Positions 1-12,515 are shown, numbered from the stretch's first letter. The stretch: DNA of 64,000 bases from Andrena cerasifolii (GCF_050908995.1 NC_135124.1:10726001-10790000); one strand, 5' to 3'. Translations and numbers: made by a program. Notes: generated by a model from the letters alone, not told the origin.

Positions 1-276
1 AAGAGCAACAAAGTTGATGATTTAGTGACTACTTCGCAATTTTACATGGGGCCTTAAATACTTCATGCTATAATAAACTAACCTGGGCTTCCTTAGATAT
101 CTTCTTCCACTATCACTTTGCACCAACACTTTTCACTACCACTTTTCTTTTTAAATATATTATTTTATTACCTCTCTTCCCCGCGAACGGATGAACCTGG
201 AAACCGAAACAATCAAGTACGTTGTGTTGTCAATGGTGTGGTCAGCCTGAAAGGAAACTAAGAAAAAACTTAATTA

Positions 277-1009
277 GTTGGTGCCGATCGAGATAATTTC
301 GACTAATAGCAGAGCACGCACGAGCATGCAAAACCATCGTAGAGATACACGAAGAAGAGCATGGAATGACGACACATCGACGAGACGCGCGATAGAGTGA
401 CAAAAGTCATACAAAGCCATCGAAGAAATCCATGAAAAGAAATAAATCATGAAAACCCATCGAAGTAATCCATGAAATAGAATAAATCATGTAAACCCAT
501 CGTAGAGATACGTACATCAAAGAGAGCAGGGAAAGGAAACACATCAGTGATATGCGTGCCAGGAAAGAAGTCTTGCAAAATCATCGAAGAGATCCATGAA
601 AAGAAATAAATCATGCCAAACCATCGAAGAAATGCATGAAGTAGAATAAATCATGCAAAACCATCGTTGAGATACATGAAGGAGAGCAGGGAATGTAGAC
701 CCCCCGAAGAGATGCACGAAAGAGTAACAGAAATCATGAAAACCCATCGAAGAAATGCATGAAATAAAATAAATCATGTAAATCCATCGAAGAAATGCAT
801 GAAATAGGACAGATCATGCAAACCCATCGAAGAAATACACGAAATAGAACGACTCGTTCAAAAATCCTGGAAGGAATGCATGAAATCAGACAGATGATGA
901 AAATCAATCGAAGAAAACAATTAGATAGAGAGGGAAATCAGTTTTGCCTTTGGCAGAATAATAAAATTTTAAATGGCTTAACGAACCCCAAAATTTCATC
1001 GGCACCAAC
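277..1009. repeat. Satellite-bearing block bounded by 12-bp inverted repeats
   Basis: The 12-mer GTTGGTGCCGAT at 277-288 recurs in inverted orientation at 998-1009, and the degenerate 40-bp satellite lies entirely between the two copies. This arrangement would suit a short non-autonomous element that has expanded an internal tandem repeat. No target-site duplication is evident, and a 12-bp inverted pair can arise by chance, so the element status is an inference. Confidence 0.4.
322..921. repeat. Degenerate tandem satellite, about 40-bp unit
   Basis: The block is built of about fifteen diverged units. Each carries a core CCATCGAAGAAATGCATGAA followed by an AATAGAATAAATCATG-like spacer. Some units are replaced by a variant reading CATCGTAGAGATAC followed by GAGAGCAGGGAA (near 340, 500 and 670), which suggests a higher-order repeat. 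Open frames across it are by-products of the repeat and are not treated as genes. Confidence 0.85.
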
Positions 1010-1059
1010 CGAATAAGGTAACCCAGGCCAGGGGGGCGAGGGGCCGCAGGAAGAACCAA

Positions 1060-1337
1060 GGTTGAAACCCTGACCAGGTGTCCAGCATGTCCAGCAAGTC
1101 CAGTAGGTCCCAATGGTCCAGGGGGCTCGGGAGCTCCGGGGGTGGAGGAAGGACCAGGTCCCCAGCCAGTCCAGCAGGTCCCAATGGTCCAGGGGGCTCG
1201 GGAGCTCCGGGAGTGGAGGAAGGACCAGGTCCCCAGCCAGTCCAGGAAGTCCAGGAAGTCGAGAAGGTCCAGGTGGCTCGGCAGCTCCAGGGTCCCCGGA
1301 GGTCCTCCAGGCTCGGAGGACCGACGCGCGACTGAGT
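1060..1337. repeat. GC-rich minisatellite, 71-bp unit
   Basis: Two near-identical 71-bp units occupy 1098-1168 and 1169-1239, followed by a diverged third copy and preceded by shorter GTCCAGCAA-type 9-bp units. Parts translate to Gly-Pro-rich, collagen-like peptide. The unit is not a multiple of three, so each copy shifts the frame and no single frame keeps the Gly-X-Y pattern. I read it as non-coding tandem repeat, not a collagen gene. Confidence 0.8.
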
Positions 1338-1355
1338 ACATGGAGCTCTGTGAGC

Positions 1356-1748
1356 TCCTTATCTAGCCTTTGAGAAACGATGTCCCCCGATCAAAACAAG
1401 GTCAACGGTTAATTACAATTGCGAAATCCACCGAATTCTTTGGCAAAAATGGATTTTCTGCTAAAATATCCATTCCAGTGGTTATTGCAATGACAAATAA
1501 TGTTAACAACATTTACACTAACCGCCCAGTATAATTTATTATTAATTATGATCGATAGAACTCGAGATATCGAGCAATTAGTAACATTTGCTCTTGGATT
1601 TGCAAATGTTCATTTGCAGTGCTCAGATTTTCAGCTTCGGTTTTAAGGAATTAGCGGGCGAGGCCTGTATTTGACACAAAAACTTTTATAAGAGGGCGTC
1701 GACCTTGTTTTGATCGGGGGACATCGTTTCTCAAAGGCTAGATAAGGA
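1356..1748. mobile_element. Non-autonomous DNA transposon with 48-bp TIRs
   Basis: The segment 1356-1403 (starting TCCTTATCTAGCCTTTGAGA) is repeated in inverted orientation at 1701-1748 with essentially no mismatches. The intervening 297 bp are AT-rich and carry no transposase frame. The high identity of the two arms suggests a fairly recent insertion. Clear target-site duplications are not visible, so the superfamily is left open. Confidence 0.8.
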
Positions 1749-4700
1749 TTCTTTTCTATGAATTGAACTCAGAATTTTTTATTTCTTCATGGTTTAGAGA
1801 TAAGTGTAAAGTAACCTTTGACGATTCCCAATAATTATTCGGATCTATTGTTTTATCTTGATAACTTTGTGAAACTCTGGACTTCCAGAGGTATTCTAAA
1901 CAGATTGCACATAAATATTCCGTGCAAATCGGATTCCGTTAACAGAAACTTAGTGATTCCGATTTTCGGCACGTATCGAGCACGCCCGAACTGTAAATTT
2001 TCGATACACGTGTAAACGGACGCTTACATCGAACGTGCGAAATAATTCAATAGGTATCGCCTCGCTATTCGATATTTCATTCTGCGTCGCTCGGCTTCGA
2101 TATTTTCCTATTGTGTGCGCCTCCTTCGTCAGAACCTATCTCTATATACGGTTGCACGGGGAAAATTGTCACATAAATTTTATAGAATGCAGTATTTACG
2201 CTCCTATGACACACAAATATGGCCGTATTTTAAAAGATACACAAAGATGAGGAGACAAAATTGACGTTCTTTAAATATTAAAAATCAAAAAGAAATTATT
2301 ACGACTATCAAAAATTCAAACACAGTTCTATCAGAAGATAATTCTCACACAAGTTAACAAATAACACAAATTAAACACACCTCGTCGTTCAAACAGATTC
2401 AACACTCCACTACCATAAAAACTAATACATATTCATTTAAACTATACATATTTGTGAGGTCACTTTACAAAATCAGAATCAAATTCCTTCATTTATCTGC
2501 ATAATTCTTTTACTCAGTTGTATCCATATTTATACCCAATTTAATCCTGCAATTCCATATGATATCGCTAATTAATACGCTAGCGGGGCGTTTTTGCAAG
2601 CCGAAAATTAATTTCCATGTCACGGTCAGAAACAAGGAACAACACAGTATTATCTTCAACCGCGATCACGATTGAAGAAGCAGCTGCATTGGAGTTGAAT
2701 CGGATGCTTATACGGTGCAAACAACGAGAGAACGTCAGGGGCAAACGTTCCTGGGCATAATAATGCAATATCCTAGCTATAAAATACAGTGGCTCATGTT
2801 ATTGAAATTTGTGAACCGTCGTGTGTCGATGTCGAAGCTAAACTTCTGGTTATCCGATCGAATAAATCGAAAAGTGACCTAGAGCTACGAACTGATTTTA
2901 CGTATGTGCATTGGACACAAGAAATTCAAGGTTTCCTTAGTCAACTACCTTCACCAGAGGGTAGTATATCTTACTGTTTAAGTCAGCAGGAAATTTATCA
3001 ATGATTCCTCATAATTTTCTTCGCTGGTAAGTTACACTGCGGAAGTTTATGCAAATATATAATTTTATAGGAAAGAGCTAACCAAGTGGGATTTTGATAA
3101 AAATATGTTTCGTCATGAGAGAGTTTTAAAAACATATTTTTTTATCTAGCATATACAGAATTTGCTTATAAATTCCTCACGAAACCCTCACGAAATGACT
3201 ATAGAATGTTATGAAATAGAAGCAAGGATGTTGCATTAACAAATTCTAGAATCATTAAATAACACAAATGCTGGGCCACTCTTTGCAGCATTCTGTATCT
3301 AACGAAGTGCTACGAAATAATTCTGATAGCGATCGAAATGGCCTAAGTACTTCTCTGCAGATGGCTGTATGTAAAGTGGATATTCCATTAAATCGTCTAC
3401 AGCAAAGGGCCGAGGATTACACAATTACATCGCTGTCGTCGCCGCTGTCGTGGCGCGTTACCGATACAAATTTAATTAATATCGAGTCCGTGAAGGGCAG
3501 AACGATCCGTCGAACAGAGGCGAATATGACGAACTTAACGCGATCGCAGAGAGCACTTGAGCGCTTGCGGAGGCGGACACGGGTGCTCGATTTAATTGTA
3601 TTATCTATCGCGCGAACGGAATGGTGGAAAGAGAACGGGATGGCAGTCGACCGTACATAACCCGGACCTAACATGGACCTGCTACTTCCAGAGAATTACA
3701 AAAATTCGGAGGTATAATAAAAATAAGCTGATTGTGCAGAAATTACATTATGCCAATCGATAAATTTAATTGTCGTTTTATGCATAAAATTCTCTGTGAT
3801 TCAGTAGGGAAAATTATAGAAAAAATCATACTGCAATGATATGTAACTGTAAAAAAAGTTTGTGTGCTGGGTAGTGATACGTAAGGGTGGAGTTATTAGA
3901 GAGCTGATGATAGTGTAAAGATATTGATAATGCGGGCTGTTGAAAAGACGTGAGATGTGTTTAAAATAAAAGAAGTATAAATTGCTGTATTAAGTATTGC
4001 TAATAAGGAAAATGAAATATTGAAAAATTCGTCAGTTTTTGTACACAAAAATAGGTTACATCTTGTTACAGAGGTAGTGATGATTACAGCATCAGTATAG
4101 TGGATTTTATTAAGGTTAATGGTCTTTTGTTTCATATGCAAAATAAATCTTGTGATTCTCTGGGGATAAAGTACTGTCTTCACGAGTACAACAACTTTTA
4201 CTTAAAACAATTTTTAAAATAACCATCGCATGAAAAGTTACAGAGGAAGATAGTTCCAGTCACGTTGCATACTACGTCTGACCATATATGGTCCTCTTTC
4301 ACTTGATCTCCTCCACTGTGTCGCTGTCTCGCGCTTCAGTCTACGGATTAATCATACCTTCCCATATTTTTCTACTTTTACTACAAACATTCTCACGAAA
4401 ACTCTTTTAAAAAGAAGTTATCTTAACAAAATCCCCTAAAACATGCAAATTATTTAACAATTTCACTTATGATTTTGAAGTAATAGTACTGCTTACCCTG
4501 TTATAAACCTCTTCAAATTATTTTCCTCATAAAAGGACCCATCATACGATGCACTTAAAAAGGAGAATAGTTCTTCCAAATTTGTTAACAAATTAGTCAA
4601 GTTTTTTTTAGGTGGAATCGGTGCCACACTCTACACAAAATTCCTGAGACTTCGAATTCTTGGTGTCACTCACGAAAAAACAGCAAAGTCGATCAAACTT

Positions 4701-7700
4701 CCATTTTCTGACTGAAGTCTCAGAAATAGTAGGTTCCGAGCAGACAATGGGTAGAGGAAAGGTCGTGCGATTACCACGGATGGTTCTCGATCTCGCGCGA
4801 CGTCGTCTTCGCGAAAGTTGGCCACTTTTAATAAAGCTATTCGTTGGCGCGATCGTAATTCATCGGTTGCACCTGAATGGCCCGCGAAATTGATGAAATC
4901 CCGAGGAACCTCCACCAATTTCAGCGGGGACTCCGCCACCAGCGATAAATTATCCCCTCCGTGATCGTTTGCTTCGTCGGTCGACTGCTATGCAGATGAA
5001 ACCGAAGGCAGAGTCCCACGAGGCTAGATGAAGAGTAATGTGGGTGGAAGGGGTATAGTGACATAGTTAATAGAGCAGATACACTTGACATATACTTGAT
5101 GCACACTCTAGTGAACTGTAAAGCTATACCCTCAAACCTATGAATCATTAAATGTACTTTCCATAAATTTATATAGAACCTGAAAGACCCAAAACGCCTA
5201 TCCACCTTGTTGCACTCAAAGCCCTTAGACTGTACAAATTTACCTAAGGCCCATACCTTGAATCCTTCAAGTATTAATCTCTAAAAAGTATGTCGAATAC
5301 CCCCATGGACTTCTTGTATTTAATATTCAATGGTACACTACAATCTTCACCCCCGAGGACGTCTCCACACGAGACACTTTGTGATTTACACACATTTGTG
5401 TTTTGGTACATCTTCTTTAAATGTATGACACTTCTGCTAAGTGAATACAGTTGGTATAGTAATTGTGAGCCACAGAGGTGATCTCAGATTTTTGTGTGAA
5501 AGGGTCTGCGTCCAGGACTTGGATGTACGTATGTATACTCCTTTCACTCACAATACACTTTCGCTGCCAAAATGAACTGCATCGTCCTTCCGCGAACGCT
5601 GGCGCTAAATTAACCTTATTGATTTTACGTTTGTCACCAACGATCGATTTTTTGCTACCCAGAGGATAGTACGATGCGATATCGGGGTCAGGTATCTAAA
5701 CCCCGTTTCGTGAACGTGAAATGGCGACGTGAGCCATTTCCTATCTTGGTTGATGAGGATTCGATGGTGGCTTCTGGGTTTGAATCGCGCAGTCTTCTTA
5801 CGATTCCGCAGTAGTAGTTTGAACATTTTTAAGAATACATAGTGATGGTAATTCTAACGACATAGAAGTGTACTAATATACTGAGATATGATTTGAAACA
5901 CTTGTTTTGTTTACATTCAATTTGAAAAGTTTTTTGAGTTGATCTCTTATTCTGGGTGAAATTTTAAATTGTTTCTTATGATAGTCGCCCAAATTAATAT
6001 TTTCAAGGGTGACTAAGGTTTGCAAGGCCCCAGGGTTCCTTTTGATTAATATATATGAAGCAATAGATTTTCTTTCGTGGGAAATTTAGAAAACTTGCCG
6101 GGAGAATGCCTGTGTAGTGATGCTTCAGCCATGCTATGGAAATATACTGCTCGAAATAATTGGTGGAATGATTTAAATGAACGAACTAAATGTCAGGAAT
6201 AGGCGTAGAGGTATAAAATCTTCTGGAACGTTATTGCACGTGGCACGAGACTTTAGTGATTTAAAAAAGCAGCACAACTTCAATCCAATTACTCAGAAAG
6301 TAGTTTCCGTCGTCGAGCAAAGTAATTAAACCAAATTCAGTGTTGTGTCGGACTCAAGTTCTCATAATTATAACTTGATAACGAATCTGACCGTGTTATC
6401 GCGTAATTAAAAGTCTTACAATCATGTTTCTACGACTCGAAGTCAAGGGCGTGTTCATACAAACCTACTTTACCAATGTTAATCTGTGTGACGTTAATTA
6501 TCTCACAAACAGGCGAAAAGGGGAAACTATACTTATACAGTAGGATATTTTCGACTTCTAGAACACCAAATTTGCAATCACGATTTATTTTTGAGAATTA
6601 TTTTAGATTCGTACTACCATATTAGTCAGACTACGTTTAAATTAATAAAAAATCTTCCATTGTACCCTTCCGAAATATGTAATTCGGGGGGGGGGGGGTT
6701 AATTTTGTTATATTTGAAAATAGTAAGGAAGATCATAAAGTGCTAAATTAAAAAAACAAATAAAACTGTGACACAATAATTTACAAAATGTCAATAATAC
6801 CTCTAAAAATATTATTTAGTTGCCATCTGAGGAATACACAAATTTGCGAAGGTACACGAAAATGAGAAAAAAGAATTTCTTTACACACTTTCCTAGTTAA
6901 CCAATCCGTCACAGTACATCGAACAGTTACAAATAATATATTTCAACCGAAGAGTATACAAGGATGGTTGAAGCAATTTTGTTAAAAAATTCTTGAGCTG
7001 CCTCGAGCAGAATCTACGGGGTTCCTTTGTCAACCCTCCCGTGACGGTGGCTAGACGTATGAAAAATACAAAGGAACTTCTACCAACTCCGTGTTCACCG
7101 AGAATTGCCTTTCAAAGACAGCCACGTATCCAAGAGTTGGCTTTTGTCGTTGCAGAACAGTGGCACAATGAAGCGATAATAGGTTGGACTTGCCGAGCAG
7201 CTTCCCCCGTTGATATCGTGGCTCACAGAGTCCACGGAATTCGGCGTCGGAGCCATTGTTCCCCCCCGCCCTGTCGAAACTAATAGTTTGTCTGACGAGG
7301 GTGGCAATTCCGAAATCGGATAATCAGGCTGGTCGCGTAACACGACAAACACGCGTGTACAATCTCATTAAGCACGCTGAGGACTGGTAACAGTATCGTT
7401 TCTGAGGAACTTGTGAATCTAATAGAACATTTGCCCCGTTCCAGTTGGGAATTCTCAACTGGATCCGCTTGCCCGGCGGCCACCCTCAGATGGCGGGCGA
7501 TAGTAGCGGGGTGTAATCAATGAATTATGTTTTACTAAATGGTACACGAGTTCTGCGATTTTGTATCTGATTGTACTGTGGCTTAAAACTGTTTTTAATT
7601 GTTTTTAACATGTCTGTGTTGAAACTATGACGAGGGGTTTCGTCCATTGGGGATATATTTTAAGATAATAGCACAGGTAATATCAAATTTGTAGTGCATC

Positions 7701-7829
7701 TCTCTTTTCAAGACATGAAAAATATGCGAATGTTTCCGATACCACCAAATCTCGCCCAAAAGCTCTCCAACAAGCTGGAGGATCTCCTCCGCAATTCTAA
7801 CAAAAGGACAAATTTGTTCTATGTTGCAG
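1749..7829. other. No supported gene; intergenic or 5' intronic DNA
   Basis: This 6-kb stretch is mostly AT-rich with only short, shadow-like open frames. A run of 13 G residues lies at 6686-6698. The first exon found to the right starts in the middle of a KIND-like domain, so earlier exons of that gene should lie here or left of the window. I searched by eye for KIND N-terminal coding sequence and found none convincing. Slightly GC-richer patches at 4.6-5.0 and 7.0-7.5 kb have open frames on both strands but no recognisable domain. Confidence 0.5.
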
Positions 7830-8722
7830 GTGATATCCGAGTATTGCCGTACCCGGCTGCAATCAAAGCCTTTCACCCACATCGTAATGGACATGTACCG
7901 AGAAGTGGTGAAATCGCCGCAGTTCGCTGCGCGGAGGCGCGTAGTCTACCAGCAATTTAATCCACCGCCGCCTCTGCGAAATCCTTTGGAAAGGCCAGAA
8001 CAGAGTCGTCGTCAGAGCAATTATCCCCATCACCACCAGCAAGCCCCGCAGCAGCACGAGCCACTGCAATCGACCCACAGTCAGCCAACGAGTCATCATC
8101 AACACCAAGATCGTCCGTATCACTCGTCCACCCACTTCAACCCTGCCCGCCAGTGTCAACAGGATCAGGTGCAACGGTCCCTGAGTCAATTCCACCTGCA
8201 TCAGCACCAGCAGCTTCAGGAGCCTCCCCAGCAGCCTCAGATACCCAAAACGCACCATTTCCCCCATCGTCACCCAGCGAAAGGTGCCCTGTTCAAGCTC
8301 CAGTCCCAGAACTCTCACTCCCACCCGAACTTGACAAGCCTCTGCGGCCAGCAGTCGCAGCAGCATCGACGTCAGGAGGTGAACGCGGAGGATCGGAGAG
8401 GGCAGTTTCAGTCCCAGCTGAACGTGCAGGCTAGCGGGCGCCAGGCTGGCCCAGCGATCCACCATCAGCGGCGCCACCATCACTCGAGAACGTACTCCCA
8501 GCCAGTGTACAGCAGGCTGCAGCACACGAGGAGCAGTGGCAATCTACCGACGACGGTCGTCGACGAAACCAGTCCCGGAGGGAACGTTTACAGCGACCCT
8601 ATTTACGCGCTGCCCGTCAAGCCTTTCCTCAGCTCGCAAGACGTCAGGGTAAACGGGCTGTCCGTAAAGCCACCTGTCGGCCATTGTAACGAGGACGCTT
8701 ATGCAGGCACGACGATCTCCAG
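7830..8722 (+). CDS. KIND-FERM-PDZ gene, exon a (KIND end and Q/H/P-rich linker)
   Basis: The exon opens after TTCTATGTTGCAG in phase 0 and ends at CTCCAG|GTAGCG in phase 2. Its first 43 residues, with VISEYCRTRL and HIVMDMYREVV, resemble the C-terminal helices of KIND domains (pattern V-I-x-x-C-x-x-R-L, then H-x-x-V). The remaining 250 residues are low-complexity, rich in His and Gln with scattered Ser and Pro, and probably disordered. Candidate phospho-motifs of the RSSGNLP type lie near the end. The KIND match is by eye and covers only the domain end, so it is less certain than the FERM and PDZ calls. Confidence 0.75.
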
Positions 8723-9224
8723 GTAGCGTCTCATTCGTTCCCCTGCACCTCTCCCTTAATGATCCTTGCGATTACTTTCCGCGAGGCGGCAAGTGTTTGT
8801 TCAACCCTTCAATCGAGATGTCCCCGTTTCGCGGGCTGTTAGCAATGCATGCACGTTCATTTGTGAGCGAGGGTGTAATCAGCGAGGCTCGCGTTTCGTT
8901 TTAATTCTGGGACGAGGGGCCATGACATCGTCGCGGGAAGAATGTCTTTCAGAAACTCGGTTAAACGTCGAGGAAGGAAACGTTTTAGATACCTCTCTAG
9001 CCATTCCAGAGTGGGAAACTCTTGTTTCGATCATTTGGCGAATGTAGTGATGGGTTCGAACGGCTCGCGAGTATTTTTGTTTGATTGGGAACTAGTTGCT
9101 TCTGAGGAAGTAAGGGCTAAGTATCTTGATTCTCAGGTTTAACCCGTGGGATATTTATCACTTCTCTTCGAATACTTACTGTACCGCTTGAAGCAACTCA
9201 ATAGTACAAACTTCTTTCGCACAG

Positions 9225-9611
9225 GCGGCCGTCAGCAGCAGGTTACTCACATCCAGACATAGCTACGTCGGCCACGGACCGTGCACGGGAGGAGATTTAT
9301 GGGAAATCAGCGGGAAGAGGGAATCCTGCATTGCGCAGGCAACACTCGAATCCTCAGCTTCCCAGCAGGGAGCAGCAGGAGGAGGAGTTGAAGAGGTTCC
9401 CTGAGCAGAACCACGTGCCCAACGATCACAGATGCCCCGGCAGCAGGAGGAAAGAGGAGCAGGTAGTTCAACAGCAAAATCCAGTGTCTTCCATGAGAGT
9501 GAGGAGCGTTCAAGGACCGCCGAAACCTCCGCGAATAATCACCACCTTGAAGAAGGCGACGTTCTCCGACGTCGAAAGCAGCAAATCGGAGCCACCAGCG
9601 AAACCACCCAG
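9225..9611 (+). CDS. KIND-FERM-PDZ gene, exon b (proline-rich linker)
   Basis: The acceptor is TTCTTTCGCACAG and the donor CCCAG|GTAAGT; the exon enters and leaves in phase 2. It encodes a charged, Gln-rich linker ending in two PxxPxR-type stretches (GPPKPPR and PPAKPPR) that would suit class II SH3 domains. No folded domain is evident. The assignment to this gene rests on phase continuity with exons a and c. Confidence 0.75.
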
Positions 9612-11337
9612 GTAAGTGATTTTTATTATTTTGTAATTAATATTTGCAATGTTTTCGCGCGTGTAATGTGGTACAGAAAGAAGAAATGGATGCCTAATCA
9701 TTGAGAAAATACTTTGGAGTTTATAAAAATACTTTAACTTCCTCGTATTCGATATTTCAGGAAGTCTAAGTGATTTTTCAAACGTTGAAAGTACCTTGAC
9801 CATTTTCTGTTATACAAGTCACTCTCACTTTCCACTTGAATACTTACGTATTCAGTTTCCCTCTACTTTCTCTAATCATTCAAATCAGGCAAGGTGGCCT
9901 AAGGACCCTAAAAATGACGGAAAGATTCTTTAAAAATAAAGCAGTCACTAAAGTTACAAACGTTAAGCCTCGACTCATTATAAATTCCCTTCTGGGCCAA
10001 TTACGTCCGTGACTCCCGCGCAATTCTTCGAGTTCGATAGCGCATCCCGAAGACAAAATGGATGCCCGATAGCCTCGGATCGACCCCTGTGCATCCGCGA
10101 AATTTACAACCACCGTTCTTGCTCGTACTTTTCCGTCGGAATCTCATGAATCTCGAGGCGAAGACGGGGCGTTAAATTAGAGTGGAGAGCGGTGCTCAGC
10201 AGTCAAACAGTCCTTCGGTTACTCTGGCCCCCTTTCCCCAGCCCGCATTATTAAGTTTGTCCCCCGAGTCATACGTCCGCGTTAATATATGCTTTCAAGC
10301 GATCTGGGTCGCGCCACCCCCGTAACCCAGCGTCCTCAAAGGGAAGAGTGCCAGAAGACTGTGTTCGCGCCTCAAAGCGGAAGGACACAACGGCGTTTGC
10401 CAGGTAGAAAGCCCTCGCGCAGCCATCCCGTAAACGACGGGGGGGTTTCTTTCACTGATTTCAAATTTCTGTGACGCCACCACGCAACAACCTTTCTAAC
10501 CATGCCAAAGAACGGGTGTGCTGTTTTGACTCGCGAGGACGAAGTGATTAACGGGGATTTGGTTTTTGCTTTTGGGGAAAGGGCGTCGAATCTAATACTA
10601 ATGTGGCGGTGTTTATTGAAGTGCTGGGAGAAGGAACGGCCATTCTGTCAAGTCGGTAACTTGTTGCACTCGATTTTGGGTATTTTGATGAAATTGAACA
10701 ATGATATAATCGCCCGGTATACCACGGAATTTTGGAATCGATATTAAATGTATTACTCCTCGAAAAATGCCTTCACAATGTCATCAAATCTGAGAGAAAG
10801 TCTCCTCATAGAAGTCTAGGACTCGTAAGGGTTTTCAACGATTTGTACGCCCCATCTGGCAGACACTCGGTCTGACAGTCCTTGCCTGTGAGCCTGGGAC
10901 TCTTTTAAACGACCCGGACACGTTGTCCATAAATTTCAAAAACTAACTTTTCTGTAAGCGGCCACTTAGGGGGAACTCAGTATACCTATGTACCTCCGAA
11001 CAGAACTCATCACAGTGAAGAAGAGAACTCATCTAGAACTAGTACATATAGCACAGTTCCTACATTAAAGACTCTATCATATTTAGAACCATTAAGTTAA
11101 TTGTTTTTTTTTAAGATATTAAGTGTCTTCGTTATCTCACAATACTCTATAGTATAGTACTCTAATTCAGTGAATTCTTATGGTGGTAAATCACCGCAAG
11201 AGAATGAAATTGTGTAGTGGAGCTTCAGAACAAATTAAAAAAAGGTGAAAAATGTGTTTTGGGAGTCTTCATTGTTCTAGCGCACATTGTTTGTACGACA
11301 CGCGCTCAGAGCACACGCCCGTTAACAATGCTTTCAG

Positions 11338-11518
11338 AAATCTGATAAAGAATGGACCGAGGGCTCGGCGGGGTAAAGCTGTTCAAAGGGCACCGTCTCG
11401 CCTGTACAGGACAGTGGGTGGACCCACGAGGTGTTTCAACAAAGCGCAATGCGTTGGCCCTGAATTCGTGGTGCGTGCCAATCAGCCACCGAAAACACTG
11501 TGCGTCGGCCAAGTGAAG
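11338..11518 (+). CDS. KIND-FERM-PDZ gene, exon c (basic linker before FERM)
   Basis: The acceptor is AATGCTTTCAG and the donor GTGAAG|GTAACA. Entry is phase 2 and exit phase 0, exactly what is needed to connect exon b with the FERM exon d; the 181-nt length is open throughout in the required frame. The peptide is basic and ends PPKTLCVGQVK, just before FERM lobe F1. Without this exon the b-to-d junction would be out of frame. Confidence 0.65.
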
Positions 11519-11764
11519 GTAACAAAACTTTCCTTTCCATCGTATACTAACACTCACTTAACATAACGAATTCTTATGATTTGTGTATAATAGTATTGTA
11601 GCGATAGCAGGAATTGGTATAAATCGAAGTGGCTAACTAGGAAAATAAAGAAACAAAATGGAAAGATACGTAAAGACGAAGCTGGTTGAGTCTGGTGGTT
11701 ACCTATATTCAGAAGAATAGACTCTTGAAACATGTATTTATTATATAGAAAGATTATTTAATAT

Positions 11765-11907
11765 CAGGGGTTGAAACGGTTCCGAAAATAACTGTTTCAA
11801 ACTGTTATATATCGGTTCTGACAGAACAGTTATGAAGAACTGATATTCTGAATAATTGTTATAAGGTACCAAAATTTCTAACTCATCATAACCGTTTTCA
11901 ACCCTTG
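11765..11907. mobile_element. hAT-type MITE with perfect 8-bp target duplication
   Basis: The element starts CAGGGGTTGAAACGGTT and ends AACCGTTTTCAACCCTTG, an inverted repeat of about 17 bp. It is flanked on both sides by TTTAATAT (11757-11764 and 11908-11915). An 8-bp duplication and a CAGGG-type terminus are typical of hAT transposons. At 143 bp it has no coding capacity and would depend on a transposase elsewhere. Confidence 0.9.
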
Positions 11908-12009
11908 TTTAATATGCAGGAACATTGAATTTTGTATAGTTATTGAACGAGATTATGTAACGTGAATTGTAATAGCAATTTTTAAAAGAAAAAACAATAA
12001 AAAAGAATT

Positions 12010-12081
12010 TTCCGGTACCGGGAATCGAACCCGAGCCTCCTGGGTGAGAGCCAGGTATCCTAGCCACTAGACCATACCGGA
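12010..12081 (-). tRNA. tRNA-Glu(CTC): tRNA-Glu (anticodon CTC)
   Basis: On the minus strand this 72-nt gene folds as a standard cloverleaf. The acceptor stem TCCGGTA pairs with TACCGGA, with discriminator A. The anticodon stem CCTGG/CCAGG holds the loop CTCTCAC, giving anticodon CTC, which reads GAG. The A-box region TGGTCTAGTGGC and B-box GGTTCGATTCC are intact. Just downstream on the minus strand a run of six T residues serves as Pol III terminator. It lies antisense inside an intron and appears functional. Confidence 0.97.
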
Positions 12082-12515
12082 GATGGAAGCTACATTTCTT
12101 TTGCATGTAGAAGTGTGCTCATATGGAGTATTGTTAATAATATGATATAACAATTAACGTTCATTGAATAAATATAATGAACAAATATAATGAACAAATA
12201 AGTTGTCAAGTCATGCAGCATGAATATCAGCAAGTACTATGACAAGTACAGAAAAATCATTGGCAATTGTTAGTACTCTCATGCTTCCTAGATTATACGT
12301 TTTATATAATGTAAATAAATATTTTGTAAAAAGTCACAAATATGGATAAAATATGGATATCTTAAGTAGGTCCACAGAATTCTAACTGTTTCGATAACGA
12401 CTACTTCAATTGTCATTAAATAATATATAAATTAATGGATTCATAGCAAAATAATGTTGGCATTAGAGATTGTTTATTTACTATGTATATTAGGGATTCA
12501 AAAAAAAAAAAATTA

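Noticed and set aside
1078..1373. Collagen gene fragment
   Set aside because: Gly-X-Y text appears in different frames in successive 71-bp units, which points to a non-coding minisatellite.
3268..3660. A 130-codon plus-strand open frame
   Set aside because: It has no domain-like sequence, no convincing splice or start context, and sits in repeat-poor non-coding DNA.
7095..7352. Minus-strand 85-codon frame as a gene or transposon fragment
   Set aside because: The peptide is not low-complexity, but I recognise no domain and see no splice signals or repeat context.
7694..7829. An open, protein-like frame just left of exon a (MKNMRMFPIPPNLAQ...)
   Set aside because: It is in another frame from exon a, and a good acceptor (TTCTATGTTGCAG) separates them. 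It has no KIND signature.
7863..8525. A 220-codon minus-strand open frame opposite exon a
   Set aside because: It mirrors the His/Gln-rich coding exon, whose CAX-rich codons leave few stops on the reverse strand. It has no protein sense of its own.
11909..12106. Minus-strand 65-codon open frame
   Set aside because: It runs across tRNA-Glu(CTC); the frame is a by-product of the tRNA gene.
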